From an uncultured Porphyromonas sp. (GTDB lineage Bacteria; Bacteroidota; Bacteroidia; Bacteroidales; Porphyromonadaceae), in the NCBI RefSeq assembly GCF_905372525.1, contig NZ_CAJPPN010000003.1, positions 1 through 64,000 on the forward strand: DNA of 64,000 nt, read 5' to 3'. Below the pieces are notes generated by a model that searched no databases, was not told where the DNA came from, and saw only the letters and a program-made list of their open reading frames with translations. Every line of letters starts with the position of its first letter. Within the stretch, counting starts at the first letter, position 1. This document shows, piece by piece, positions 1 through 8,573 of the stretch. The position numbers were made by a program, and so were the translations under genes.

Positions 1-180
1 TACACGCGTGTACACAAGTGCGCTCTAAGTATCTTCTCTGTAGGGCTCGCTTGTATGTCTATTCCTTAGGGATAACGCCTAAGATCTTTAGTAATGGGCT
101 AAGGCTCCCTGGGACATGAAATGATATCCCCGAAGATCTAAGGGCAGGAGTGTGCGAGCGAGATCATGCGTCGGCTCTGA
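1..180. repeat. 180-bp dispersed repeat, copy A
   Basis: Positions 1-180 align without gaps to 47905-48084, at roughly 90% identity by eye. The first 15 bases are the remainder of the third 18-bp dyad of a palindrome array cut by the window edge; the rest is flank containing a CTCTAAGTAT block and a short AAGATCT-type segment. The repeat is not coding in a consistent frame. Confidence 0.85.
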
Positions 181-422
181 GCATCCCCTTGGCGTTCACC
201 CCTTTTCTTCGCTCTTAGCTCACCCACTGTCCCTCTCCCCAATACCCTCCCCTCTTATCCCTCGTAGTATTCTCTACCTCATAGTCTACCTATATAATTA
301 TGGTATATACTCCCTCCCACGACTAGGCTACGACTATGCTAGATCAGGGAAGATCTACCGAAGAAATCTCTCCTCGTAATATCCTCTGTATCGGTCTCTT
401 CGGAGGGGCTAAAACGAACATA

Positions 423-561
423 CTGAGAGCGTGTGTGCGCTCACGGTATGCACGTCCTCATCACCTTACATAGGTGACGGATGCGCTCTTACCTAGAGCG
501 CACACACGCTCACGGTATGAACGTTCCCATCACCTTACATAGGTGATAAGTATGCTCTCAC
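423..561. repeat. Hairpin repeat family 2, two tandem units
   Basis: Two adjacent units of 70 and 69 bp (423-492 and 493-561). Each begins with a CTgAGAGCG-like segment and carries the hairpin core TCACCT-TACAT-AGGTGA followed by CGCTCTTAC or GCTCTCAC. Related single units occur at 31172-31240 and 48279-48345. This resembles a REP/BIME-type extragenic repeat; its function is unknown. Confidence 0.8.
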
Positions 562-779
562 AGAGGCTGCTCCAGAGCAAGCATTGCACCCGCAGAGGAG
601 TACTCAGGAGGGGAGGCCTGCCTCTCTCGCTATTCACTCTATGGTAGACCTCCTTAGGAGCCAGACTTCAGCCCGATGTGTATACACTTTTTTGTTTATT
701 AAGTTGCTGTGGTTTAGTTCGTTGTTTCTTCTTTTTGTGGCTGGTAGAGCTTGATGGGTATGGTTTCAATTTTTATTTG

Positions 780-787
780 TAGGTTTG
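780..787 (+). promoter_or_regulatory. Putative -7 box TAGGTTTG
   Basis: Exact match to the Bacteroidota TAnnTTTG -7 consensus, 28 bp upstream of the ATG at 816. No clear TTTG -33 box at the expected distance. Confidence 0.4.
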
Positions 788-815
788 TGGTAGTATTGTC
801 AAACTCACGTTAGCG

Positions 816-3464
816 ATGCGGTACCGAAGCACCCACCTAAGCCCATCTAGTAGCTCATGGCCCCTATGGAGTCTGCTAGCCTCCCTCTGCAGAGGGGGAG
901 CGGGGTTGTTTGGTCTTGTCTATCTTAGCCTTAACCTCGGGGCACAGAGCCCCACCAAGCTCCGAGGGGTCGTCCACTCAGGCAAGGAGCCACTCCCCAG
1001 AGTCTCTATCACCCTCCTGTCCGTGACAGATAGTACCATCCTCAGCTACGCCCATACGGATGCTGGAGGACGGTTTGAGCTCACGGCAAGCGGCCAGCTC
1101 ACTCAGGCTATTGTGTCGGCTCGCTGCCTCGGCTACAAGACCTATACCCAGCGTCTCACACTCCCCACAGCGCACGAGCTAGATATTGATCTCAAGGAGG
1201 ATACCTACCTCCTCAAGGAAGTCTCCGTGCAAGCTCCACGGGTCTGGGGAAACCAAGATACGATCAACTATAATGTCGCTCGTCTAGCGAAGGCCACTGA
1301 CCGCAGTATCGGGGATGTCATCCGCCGTATCCCAGGGATGCGTATGGAGGGAGGCCTGCTCAAGTACCAAGGCAAGCCCCTAAAGCAAATCAATATCGAG
1401 GGGATCGATCTGACCCAGGGGGACTATGGGCAGATCACGAGCAATATAGACGCGAGCGACATCTCCACCATACAGGTGCTGGATAACTACCAGGGCATCA
1501 AGGCGCTGGTAGGCAAACGCTCCTCGGATGATGTCATCCTCAACCTCAAGCTCTCGCCCAAGAAGCGTGGGATCTGGGGTGTTTCGCTTGACTTGGGTCT
1601 TGGCTATGGTGATGGGCTTGAGACCAATAGCCGTATTAGGAGTAACTACCTTGCCCGGAGAGCTCAGTTCCTCGGCGTGGCGTATGTCGATAACTCAGGC
1701 AGGCAGTACTACGAGAGCTCCTTTGGCATACAGAGGGGTGGCGCGAGGGAGGAGCGCATCTTTGCCCGCATAGATAAGCCTGCTACTCCCAACCTTCCCC
1801 CATCATACTATACAGACAATGTGTCGCTGATGGCCAGTGGCAATAGTGCCTTTGTCCTCTCGGATAGTAGCCAGCTCAAGCTGCAGGGGAGCTATCGGTA
1901 TGATAAGATTCGCTCCGAGGGCTCTTCGCAGGCTCGGTATGGACGCTCCTCCTCCCCGCTCCTCCTAGATGAGCGCATCGAGCATCTACTACGGCAGGGG
2001 AGCGCCTCGACCAGCCTTAGCTATGAGAAGAACTTGCAGAGCTACTACCTCAAGGATCAGCTTCGTGCAAGCGCCTCGCAGAGTAGGGCCTCGGGGACAA
2101 TCGCCCTCAATGGACTAGCGACCCCTCAGCGTCAAGGGCTAGATGCTCTGCACCTGAACAATCAGATGCACTTCATCAATGGCCGTACACGTCTCCCGAT
2201 AGAGCTTATCCTCACCCAGCGGCTGACGACCTCAGACGAAGACTTTGAGACAGCCAATAACCAGCAACTGCAGCAGGTACTCCCCACACTACACAGTATG
2301 ATCGGGCAGCGGGGATGGTTCACGAGTCTCTATACGGACAATCGCCTTCGGATCCTCAATCTCCCCCTTGTGCGTTACTGGACGTATAGCCCTCAGGTCT
2401 TCGCCTCGTACCAGTGGCAGAGCCTATCGAGTAGCCTACTGGAGCGCACAGGCAGTAGCTATGATCGTATCCTGCGTGTAGGTGTGGAGCAGACCCTAAG
2501 CTATCTACGTCAGAAGTATTCCATAGATCTAGCTCTCCCCGTCATCTACCAGCTCCGACGGACAAGCTCGGATCGTCTAGCAGGCCTCCTCATCGAGCCT
2601 CATCTCAAGGTCAAGCTAAGCTTAGGACAGCACTGGGGTCTCCAGTTGGCAGGTAGCTATGCACATACGGAGCCGAGGATCCGTGATTGGTATCCCTACC
2701 CCGTCCTAGAGAGCTATCGCAGTCTGACGGTCGGGACACCTAGGCTATTCAGGGAGCAAACAGCTACTCTAGAGGGGCGGGTAGACTACCGAGACATCTT
2801 TTCGTTCCTGTCGTCCTCTCTGAGGGCGAGGCAGAGCATGCACTACAAGCCCTTTATCCAGATGCTGCTCCTCGGTGAGGACGGAGGACGCTATGAGCTC
2901 CTCGAGCACAAGCACCATACACAGACCTTCTCGGGGGTGTGGTCGCTGAGCAAGGGATTTACCTGGGCAGGCCTAGGGATCGACCTCGACCTAGGCTATA
3001 CACACCATCTAGGGCAGGTAGCCTATCAGGGGACGATCACGCCCTATAAAGTACATACCCAGAGCGTGCGACTAGCCCTGAAGGCCAATCCCATCAAGGA
3101 AATCCTCCTGGACTACAATGTCTACTATGGACGTAACTATACCTCCCGATTCGCCTCTCGCACCGAGATCGATAACCTCCTCTCCGAGACCGCACAGATA
3201 GGAGTAGCCTTTGGGAAAAACATATTCTGGGATATCATCCTAGAGCATAATCATGTCAGCTCCTCCAGCGAAAAGACCGATGTCCTACTCCTGGACAGCC
3301 AGCTCAAGTGGAGCGGCTCTCGAGTAGAGGTGGGCTGCGAACTGAATAATCTGCTGGGCATGCAGGCCTATCACAGCATCCAGCGCCTATCCTATGCTAC
3401 CATCCAGCACAGCTATCGTCTACGTCCTCGTGCGGTGCTCGTGAAGGTCTCATTCAAGCTCTAA
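816..3464 (+). CDS. Outer-membrane beta-barrel protein with carboxypeptidase-regulatory-like domain
   Basis: The 882-residue product has a long hydrophobic N-terminus ending in LGAQ (about residue 44), consistent with a signal peptide. A CarboxypepD_reg-like beta-sandwich follows (about 47-130), then a plug-like segment (about 135-240), then a long stretch rich in alternating aromatic and polar residues typical of a barrel. It belongs to the TonB-dependent-receptor-like superfamily of Bacteroidota, though no N-terminal TonB box is obvious. It is the first gene of a four-gene run: the GLPGLI gene starts 20 bp downstream, and such pairs are common in this phylum. The substrate is unknown. A TAGGTTTG box lies 28 bp upstream of the start. 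General class is secure; true receptor function is uncertain. Confidence 0.85.
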   Translation: MRYRSTHLSPSSSSWPLWSLLASLCRGGAGLFGLVYLSLNLGAQSPTKLRGVVHSGKEPLPRVSITLLSVTDSTILSYAHTDAGGRFELTASGQLTQAIVSARCLGYKTYTQRLTLPTAHELDIDLKEDTYLLKEVSVQAPRVWGNQDTINYNVARLAKATDRSIGDVIRRIPGMRMEGGLLKYQGKPLKQINIEGIDLTQGDYGQITSNIDASDISTIQVLDNYQGIKALVGKRSSDDVILNLKLSPKKRGIWGVSLDLGLGYGDGLETNSRIRSNYLARRAQFLGVAYVDNSGRQYYESSFGIQRGGAREERIFARIDKPATPNLPPSYYTDNVSLMASGNSAFVLSDSSQLKLQGSYRYDKIRSEGSSQARYGRSSSPLLLDERIEHLLRQGSASTSLSYEKNLQSYYLKDQLRASASQSRASGTIALNGLATPQRQGLDALHLNNQMHFINGRTRLPIELILTQRLTTSDEDFETANNQQLQQVLPTLHSMIGQRGWFTSLYTDNRLRILNLPLVRYWTYSPQVFASYQWQSLSSSLLERTGSSYDRILRVGVEQTLSYLRQKYSIDLALPVIYQLRRTSSDRLAGLLIEPHLKVKLSLGQHWGLQLAGSYAHTEPRIRDWYPYPVLESYRSLTVGTPRLFREQTATLEGRVDYRDIFSFLSSSLRARQSMHYKPFIQMLLLGEDGGRYELLEHKHHTQTFSGVWSLSKGFTWAGLGIDLDLGYTHHLGQVAYQGTITPYKVHTQSVRLALKANPIKEILLDYNVYYGRNYTSRFASRTEIDNLLSETAQIGVAFGKNIFWDIILEHNHVSSSSEKTDVLLLDSQLKWSGSRVEVGCELNNLLGMQAYHSIQRLSYATIQHSYRLRPRAVLVKVSFKL

Positions 3465-3484
3465 CTACTAACTATAGATATAAT

Positions 3485-4306
3485 ATGAAAGCCATTAAAC
3501 TCATACTCCTAGGAGTATCCCTATTCAGCATCCTCCCCCTCGGGGCACAGGTCTTCGACACACCACGCTCGCTCGCTGAGGCTGATAGTCTAGATCGGGT
3601 GCAGTATCGTATACTCTACCAGCTAGACTTCATCTCTGATCCTACTGATCGGGAGTATGTCACTCAGGATCAGGTGCGCCTAGACATAGGGACACAGATC
3701 AGTAAGGTGTATAGTCTGAAACACTACCAAGCAGACTCTGCCGCCACACCCTTGCTCGAGGCTGGGCAGCTTCCTCGGAAGATCGTGACAGATGTTGTCC
3801 CGCCGATGATCCTCTACCGGGGCTACCCAAAGGCTCAGGATATTACCACAGATTATCGTCTGCCCAGCGCTCATGTGGTGAGCTATGTAGAGCCTAAGCC
3901 TACCCTACAATGGCAGGTGAAGCCCGAGAAGCGGGAAATCCTCGGACATAGCTGTCAGAGGGCAGAGGTCGCCTTTGGGGGGAGGCAGTGGATCGCTTGG
4001 TTCACACCAGAGATCCCACTCTCTGAGGGGCCGTACAAGTTCGAGGGACTACCCGGGCTGATCCTAGAGGTCGCTGACAGCGAGGGTGACTATCGGTATA
4101 CCTGCATAGGGATCACCAACCTCTCCGCTGGGGAGAATATCGTCCGCTGGAAGTGGAACCAGCGCCCCACAACGAGGAAGGAACTGGAGAAGATCATCGT
4201 CCAGCTCTATGCCAATCCCGAACAAGCTATCAAGGCGCTCGGAGGACGAACATCCTTCAAGGGTGATCCTATGCTCAACCTCCCATACAACCCCATAGAG
4301 AAGTAG
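3485..4306 (+). CDS. GLPGLI family protein
   Basis: The 273-residue product has a signal peptide (hydrophobic core, then LGAQ near residue 22) and the family-defining FEGLPGLILEV segment around residue 187. The family is restricted to Bacteroidota; members are secreted or periplasmic beta-rich proteins of unknown biochemical role that are repeatedly found next to carboxypeptidase-regulatory-like barrel proteins, as here. The start lies 20 bp after the barrel gene and the next gene begins 4 bp after its stop, so co-transcription is likely. Family assignment is firm; function is not known. Confidence 0.9.
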   Translation: MKAIKLILLGVSLFSILPLGAQVFDTPRSLAEADSLDRVQYRILYQLDFISDPTDREYVTQDQVRLDIGTQISKVYSLKHYQADSAATPLLEAGQLPRKIVTDVVPPMILYRGYPKAQDITTDYRLPSAHVVSYVEPKPTLQWQVKPEKREILGHSCQRAEVAFGGRQWIAWFTPEIPLSEGPYKFEGLPGLILEVADSEGDYRYTCIGITNLSAGENIVRWKWNQRPTTRKELEKIIVQLYANPEQAIKALGGRTSFKGDPMLNLPYNPIEK

Positions 4307-4310
4307 AGCC

Positions 4311-5153
4311 ATGAGCGCTCGGCAGGTCTTGTGTATCGCACTCCTCGGTCTAGGCCTCTGGGGCTGCAGGACGTCCCGAGGGATGCTTCAGGCGAAGGAA
4401 GGGCAAGCCCCGATCACTCCTCGCCCGCTGTCTGAGATCCAAGTGATAGATCATATCGCAGTTAGGGATCGAGATGGGAGGACTAGTTGGGAAGAGAATG
4501 GGCATACCTATGAAGCTGATATGGGGTGGGTAACACGACTCAGCATCACCGATCACCTTCCAACACTATCGGGAGTAGAGACCCTTCGGTATCTGGATGG
4601 AGCATGGGCTAGTTACCTCAATGAGCGACTAAGCCGAATAGGCATACGGATCGAGAAGGTTATCCTCAGCGTCTCGAATCACCTCATCGTCTTTCGTAGC
4701 TATGAGGCTCCGAGCCGTAGACGTATCGTGGACTGTCTGATAGCCCCTCATTCCAGAATCAGTCGTATAGGAGTCCAATATACGCAGCCAGGCATCTTTA
4801 CCTCTGAGAATATGGCGGTCAGGGAGTTCTATGAGTTTCCCGCAGAGGATCAGATCTTGATCGTGGATCATCTACGAGACCGCAATGATGTAGGTGACCT
4901 CTGTATCGCCTATATCCTGCAGGATACCTCCCAATTCTCGGAGGACGAACTAGAGCGCTACAGCTTCCTAGGCTATACATGGTATCGTCGCCTCTTCACC
5001 AATCGGAGTACGACCTACCAGCATATAGCTGAGTTCATCAGTCCGATCACAGTGAGCCTCCTGCCCTCGTGTCGCTACAAGGAGTTTGTCCCACGGAACT
5101 CCTCCGAGGTGATCCCTAAGACCTACCTTACCGAAGAGGTAGGAGTGAAATAG
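4311..5153 (+). CDS. Hypothetical lipoprotein, paralogue 1
   Basis: The 280-residue protein begins with a type II signal peptide; LWGC gives a lipobox with Cys19, so the mature protein should be membrane-anchored. I do not recognise a family. It is clearly paralogous to the next gene: both share the ITPRPLSEI segment after the Cys, NHLivFRSYE in the middle, the block ILIVDHLRDRN with GDLC, and SPITVSLLPSCRYKEFVPR near the C-terminus. The start is 4 bp after the GLPGLI stop, so it is probably translationally coupled. The pair may be accessory to the upstream barrel/GLPGLI genes; this is inference from position only. Confidence 0.8.
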   Translation: MSARQVLCIALLGLGLWGCRTSRGMLQAKEGQAPITPRPLSEIQVIDHIAVRDRDGRTSWEENGHTYEADMGWVTRLSITDHLPTLSGVETLRYLDGAWASYLNERLSRIGIRIEKVILSVSNHLIVFRSYEAPSRRRIVDCLIAPHSRISRIGVQYTQPGIFTSENMAVREFYEFPAEDQILIVDHLRDRNDVGDLCIAYILQDTSQFSEDELERYSFLGYTWYRRLFTNRSTTYQHIAEFISPITVSLLPSCRYKEFVPRNSSEVIPKTYLTEEVGVK

Positions 5154-5244
5154 CCAGCAGACTCCACACCCGGGGCACAGGGCGAGGAGTCCGCAGAGTT
5201 CTGCCCACACGATACTCATACTCCATAGAGAGCAGTAAAGGCTT

Positions 5245-6129
5245 ATGAATACTAAATACCTCCTACCCCTACTCCTCATCCTGAGCCTCTGGGGCTGTAG
5301 GACGACTCAGTGGACCCTGAAGGGCAAGGAAGGACAACCCCCGATCACCCCCCGTCCTCTATCTGAGATCCGAGCTGTAGATCATCTGGTCGTCAGTGAG
5401 CCGGGCAAGTTCACCAGTTGGGACGAAGAGGGGCATACCTATATGGCAGTGCTAGGGTTCCTCACACGACGCTATCCCTCTCGCAGGATCTCCCTCCTAT
5501 CTGGGACAGAGACGCTTCGCTATAAGAGAGGGACATGGGCACGGTACCTCAATGAGCTACTGGGTCGGGTCGGTATACGGACAGAGGGGATTATCCTCAG
5601 CATCCCCAATCATCTCGTTATCTTCCGTAGCTATGAGCCCCTCAGTCGCAAGCGAGGCATAGATTGTCTGATGAGCCCTTTCAGCTATGAGAGTCGTATA
5701 AGGGTGAGCTATGCTGAAGTACCCCTTTTTATCAGTGAAAATATGGCTATCAGGGAGCTCTATGAGAGCCCTGCGGATAATCAGATCTTGATCGTAGATC
5801 ATCTGAGGGATCGCAATGGTGTGGGAGACCTCTGCGTCGCCTATATCCTACAGGATACCTCTGGCTTCTCGTACTGTGATCGGAGGCGATATAGCTTCCT
5901 CGGAGACCCGATACTTCAGCGTCTCATGAGTAGCCGGACGATGACCTACCAGTATATCGAGCAGACGATCAGTCCCATCACAGTGAGCCTATTACCCTCG
6001 TGTCGCTACAAGGAGTTTGTCCCAAGGGATTCCACGGAGATTATCCCAACGAACTTCCTCCACGAAGAGGAGCCTATAGATACGTCTCGCCCCCTGAGAG
6101 AACTATTTGAGGGTAATCAGAGCAAGTAG
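5245..6129 (+). CDS. Hypothetical lipoprotein, paralogue 2
   Basis: The 294-residue protein has a lipobox LWGC with Cys18 and aligns along its length with the protein at 4311-5153, differing mainly at the C-terminal tail, where about 15 residues are added. The spacer of about 90 bp between the paralogues has no clear promoter or terminator, so this looks like a tandem duplication within one operon. No known domain is recognised. Strong conservation of the VDHLRDRN/GDLC and SLLPSCRYKEFVPR blocks suggests both copies remain under selection. Confidence 0.8.
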   Translation: MNTKYLLPLLLILSLWGCRTTQWTLKGKEGQPPITPRPLSEIRAVDHLVVSEPGKFTSWDEEGHTYMAVLGFLTRRYPSRRISLLSGTETLRYKRGTWARYLNELLGRVGIRTEGIILSIPNHLVIFRSYEPLSRKRGIDCLMSPFSYESRIRVSYAEVPLFISENMAIRELYESPADNQILIVDHLRDRNGVGDLCVAYILQDTSGFSYCDRRRYSFLGDPILQRLMSSRTMTYQYIEQTISPITVSLLPSCRYKEFVPRDSTEIIPTNFLHEEEPIDTSRPLRELFEGNQSK

Positions 6130-6251
6130 AGCCCAAGGAGACTCCCTCGCCACAGAGAGGTGCCCCGCTGGCTGAGGGGTAGGGTGGGGGAGGTAGACCG
6201 AGGGACTATGTGTCGTTATATCCATGTCCGAGATCGTGTCTTTTTAGGCTT

Positions 6252-6284
6252 TTTGTATTCGATTAGGTAGATTTCGTACCTTTA
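6252..6284 (+). promoter_or_regulatory. Putative promoter of relA-like gene
   Basis: TTTG at 6252-6255 and TACCTTTA at 6277-6284, separated by 21 bp, close to the Bacteroidota TTTG/TAnnTTTG arrangement. The -7 box ends 36 bp before the ATG at 6320. Confidence 0.6.
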
Positions 6285-6319
6285 GTCACCAAATAGCTCG
6301 TCATAAGAAACCAAAGAGT

Positions 6320-8563
6320 ATGTTTAGCGAAGACGAAAAGAGACAGATCTACCAGTGTAGTCGCTACCTCATCCGGACACTACAGCCCGTAGCGGGAGAG
6401 GCGAAGGTACGCTCTGCCTACACTTGGCTGACGAGGGCTGTGGTGGCAGGATGCTTCGAGACCAGTGATGAGGGGCTACACCGTATCCATGGTCTCATCC
6501 TACACCTGGAGGTCGCCTGTCTCGTAGCTCGGGAGCTCGGACTAGATGCCCCCTCTATCCTCGCCGTCCTACTCTATCGTCCCTTCGCCAAGGGTAGCCT
6601 CAGCAGTGAGGAGATAGTGGCTGAGTATGGGACAGAGGTACTGCGTCTGCTACAGCTACTCGTCCGTACCTCGGAGCTCTACATGCGTCGGGAGGCCATC
6701 AGCTCGGAGAACTTCCACAACCTCCTGATCTCTATGGCCGAGGATATGCGTGTCGTGCTGATCATCATCGCCGACCGCCTCTATCTGCTCCGCCATGCCA
6801 AGAGCTTCTATACCGAGGAGGCTCGTACACAGCTAGCCTCAGAGGTCTCCTTCCTCTATGCCCCGATCGCCCATCGTCTCGGGCTCTACACCATCAAGGG
6901 GGAGATGGAGGATCTCTGCCTACGCTACCTCCAGCCCAAGACCTACGGCTTCATCACCCGCAAGCTCGGCGAGACCAAGGCTGCCCGAGACGCCTATATC
7001 GCCGCCTTCATCGCCCCGGTGCGTGACCGGCTACGAGCGGAGCTCTCGGTACCCTTTGAGATGAAGGGGCGGGTCAAGAGCATTAGCTCCATCAGCAACA
7101 AGCTCAAGAAGCTCCCCTTCGAGGACATCTACGACCTATTCGCCATCCGAGTGATCCTAGATGTCCCCCTAGAGCGAGAGCGACAGGTCTGCTGGCAGGT
7201 CTACTCCATCATCACCGATATGTATCGCCCGAACCCCGAGCGACTCAAGGACTGGATCTCTATCCCTAAGAGCAACGGCTACGAGAGCCTCCACACGACG
7301 GTCCTCGGGCCTGAGAACCGCTGGGTAGAGGTGCAGATACGTACCAAGCGTATGGATGTCGTAGCCGAGCGTGGTGTGGCTGCCCACTGGCGCTACAAGG
7401 GGATCCGTAGCGAGCATGGGCTGGATGATTTCCTAGCCTCGGTTCGAGAGGCTCTGGAGGCTGTGCGTGACACCTCGCAGGAGGATGAGAAGCGACAGAC
7501 GCTGGAGTCCTCGCTCCTGACCCTCAAGGCTCGGGAGATCTATGTCTTCACCCCCAAGGGGGAGATACTCAAGCTCCCTCAGGGGGCGACCCTACTGGAC
7601 TTCGCCTTCATGATCCATAGCCGTGTCGGTGCCAAGGCTATATCAGGTAAGGTCAATGGGAAGAACGTCTCCCTGAGGCATCAGCTCTGCAACGGGGACA
7701 GCGTGGAGGTCATCACCTCGCCCCAGCAGAGCCCGAAGCCCGGGTGGCTCTCCATCGTCGTCAGTCCTAAGGCTAAGGCTAAGATCCGCCAGCTCCTCCG
7801 AGCAGAGGAGGAGGCTGGGATCAGTGTGGCCAAGGAACTCATCCGCCGAAGGATGAAGAATAGGAAGCTCCCCTTCGAGGAGGCGGCCTTTATCCGAGTG
7901 ACCCAACGCAAGGGCTACAAGACCCTCTCCGACTTCTATCGAGACCTCACCCGAGATCGGCTGGATGTCCACGACTTCCTCAACCTCTATGAGCAGGAGC
8001 TCCATGCCAGCTCTGCCCAAGAGGTACAGCCGGCCGTAGGGGCCTCACGCTCGGCAGAGAGCCTTGTCTACAACGAGCCCGAGGGGGAGAGCCCCGTGGT
8101 CTCCTCCTCGACCTCCGAGGTCTTGATCCTAGATCGTGGCCTCTCAGGGGTGGCCTATAGCCTTGCCCAGTGCTGTCAGCCCGTCTATGGGGATGAGGTC
8201 TTCGGTCTCGTGACCTCCCGAGGCATCAAGGTACATCGCACGAATTGTCCTAATGCCCCCGATATGTTCGCCCACTCTCCGCACAAGATCATCGGCACAC
8301 GATGGAATGGTGATGAGGGACACGCTCAGGTCATGAGCCTAGAGGTCGTGGGGCGTGACGAGCTAGCTATCGCCACCAACATCACCTCACTCATCCGCAA
8401 GGAGGAGGGGATCAAGCTCCGTAGCTATGCCATCCACTCAGAGGATGGCCTCTTTCATGGAGCCTTCGTCCTCTATGTGGAGCGCAGAGAGGCACTAACC
8501 CTTTTACTTAAGAAGATACGAGGAGCCTCTGGGGTCAAGTACGCAGAGCTCCTCAATCACTAA
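6320..8563 (+). CDS. RelA/SpoT-family (p)ppGpp synthetase with degenerate hydrolase site
   Basis: The 747-residue protein has the long RSH layout: HD-like region (about 20-180), synthetase (about 230-350), TGS (about 395-455) and a C-terminal ACT-like region. The synthetase looks active: it retains RLKD at about 308-311, PKSNGYESLHTT and VQIRT. RxKD is the signature usual in bifunctional Rel/SpoT enzymes, whereas E. coli RelA has ExDD. The hydrolase site is damaged: the first His (about H62) remains, but the HD pair is replaced by Tyr-Arg (LLYR, about 84-87) and the following EDT-type motif is absent. I infer a synthetase-dominant stringent-response enzyme. The class III fbp gene begins 10 bp downstream. 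Confidence 0.9.
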   Translation: MFSEDEKRQIYQCSRYLIRTLQPVAGEAKVRSAYTWLTRAVVAGCFETSDEGLHRIHGLILHLEVACLVARELGLDAPSILAVLLYRPFAKGSLSSEEIVAEYGTEVLRLLQLLVRTSELYMRREAISSENFHNLLISMAEDMRVVLIIIADRLYLLRHAKSFYTEEARTQLASEVSFLYAPIAHRLGLYTIKGEMEDLCLRYLQPKTYGFITRKLGETKAARDAYIAAFIAPVRDRLRAELSVPFEMKGRVKSISSISNKLKKLPFEDIYDLFAIRVILDVPLERERQVCWQVYSIITDMYRPNPERLKDWISIPKSNGYESLHTTVLGPENRWVEVQIRTKRMDVVAERGVAAHWRYKGIRSEHGLDDFLASVREALEAVRDTSQEDEKRQTLESSLLTLKAREIYVFTPKGEILKLPQGATLLDFAFMIHSRVGAKAISGKVNGKNVSLRHQLCNGDSVEVITSPQQSPKPGWLSIVVSPKAKAKIRQLLRAEEEAGISVAKELIRRRMKNRKLPFEEAAFIRVTQRKGYKTLSDFYRDLTRDRLDVHDFLNLYEQELHASSAQEVQPAVGASRSAESLVYNEPEGESPVVSSSTSEVLILDRGLSGVAYSLAQCCQPVYGDEVFGLVTSRGIKVHRTNCPNAPDMFAHSPHKIIGTRWNGDEGHAQVMSLEVVGRDELAIATNITSLIRKEEGIKLRSYAIHSEDGLFHGAFVLYVERREALTLLLKKIRGASGVKYAELLNH

Positions 8564-8573
8564 AAAGAACACT

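Larger units (their letters stand above)
1..815. other. Repeat-rich intergenic region at left edge
   Basis: No convincing gene is present; an open frame at 152-379 has low-complexity Ser/Pro/Leu/Tyr composition and lies across repeat DNA. The stretch holds the truncated end of a palindrome array (1-15), a 180-bp repeat shared with 47905-48084, two tandem hairpin units (423-561), a lone GTGTATACAC palindrome (678-687) and an AT-rich segment ending in a TAGGTTTG box before the gene at 816. Confidence 0.7.

Noticed and set aside
152..379. 75-codon plus-strand frame at left edge
   Set aside because: Low-complexity Ser/Pro/Leu/Tyr product overlapping the 180-bp repeat, with no signal or family.
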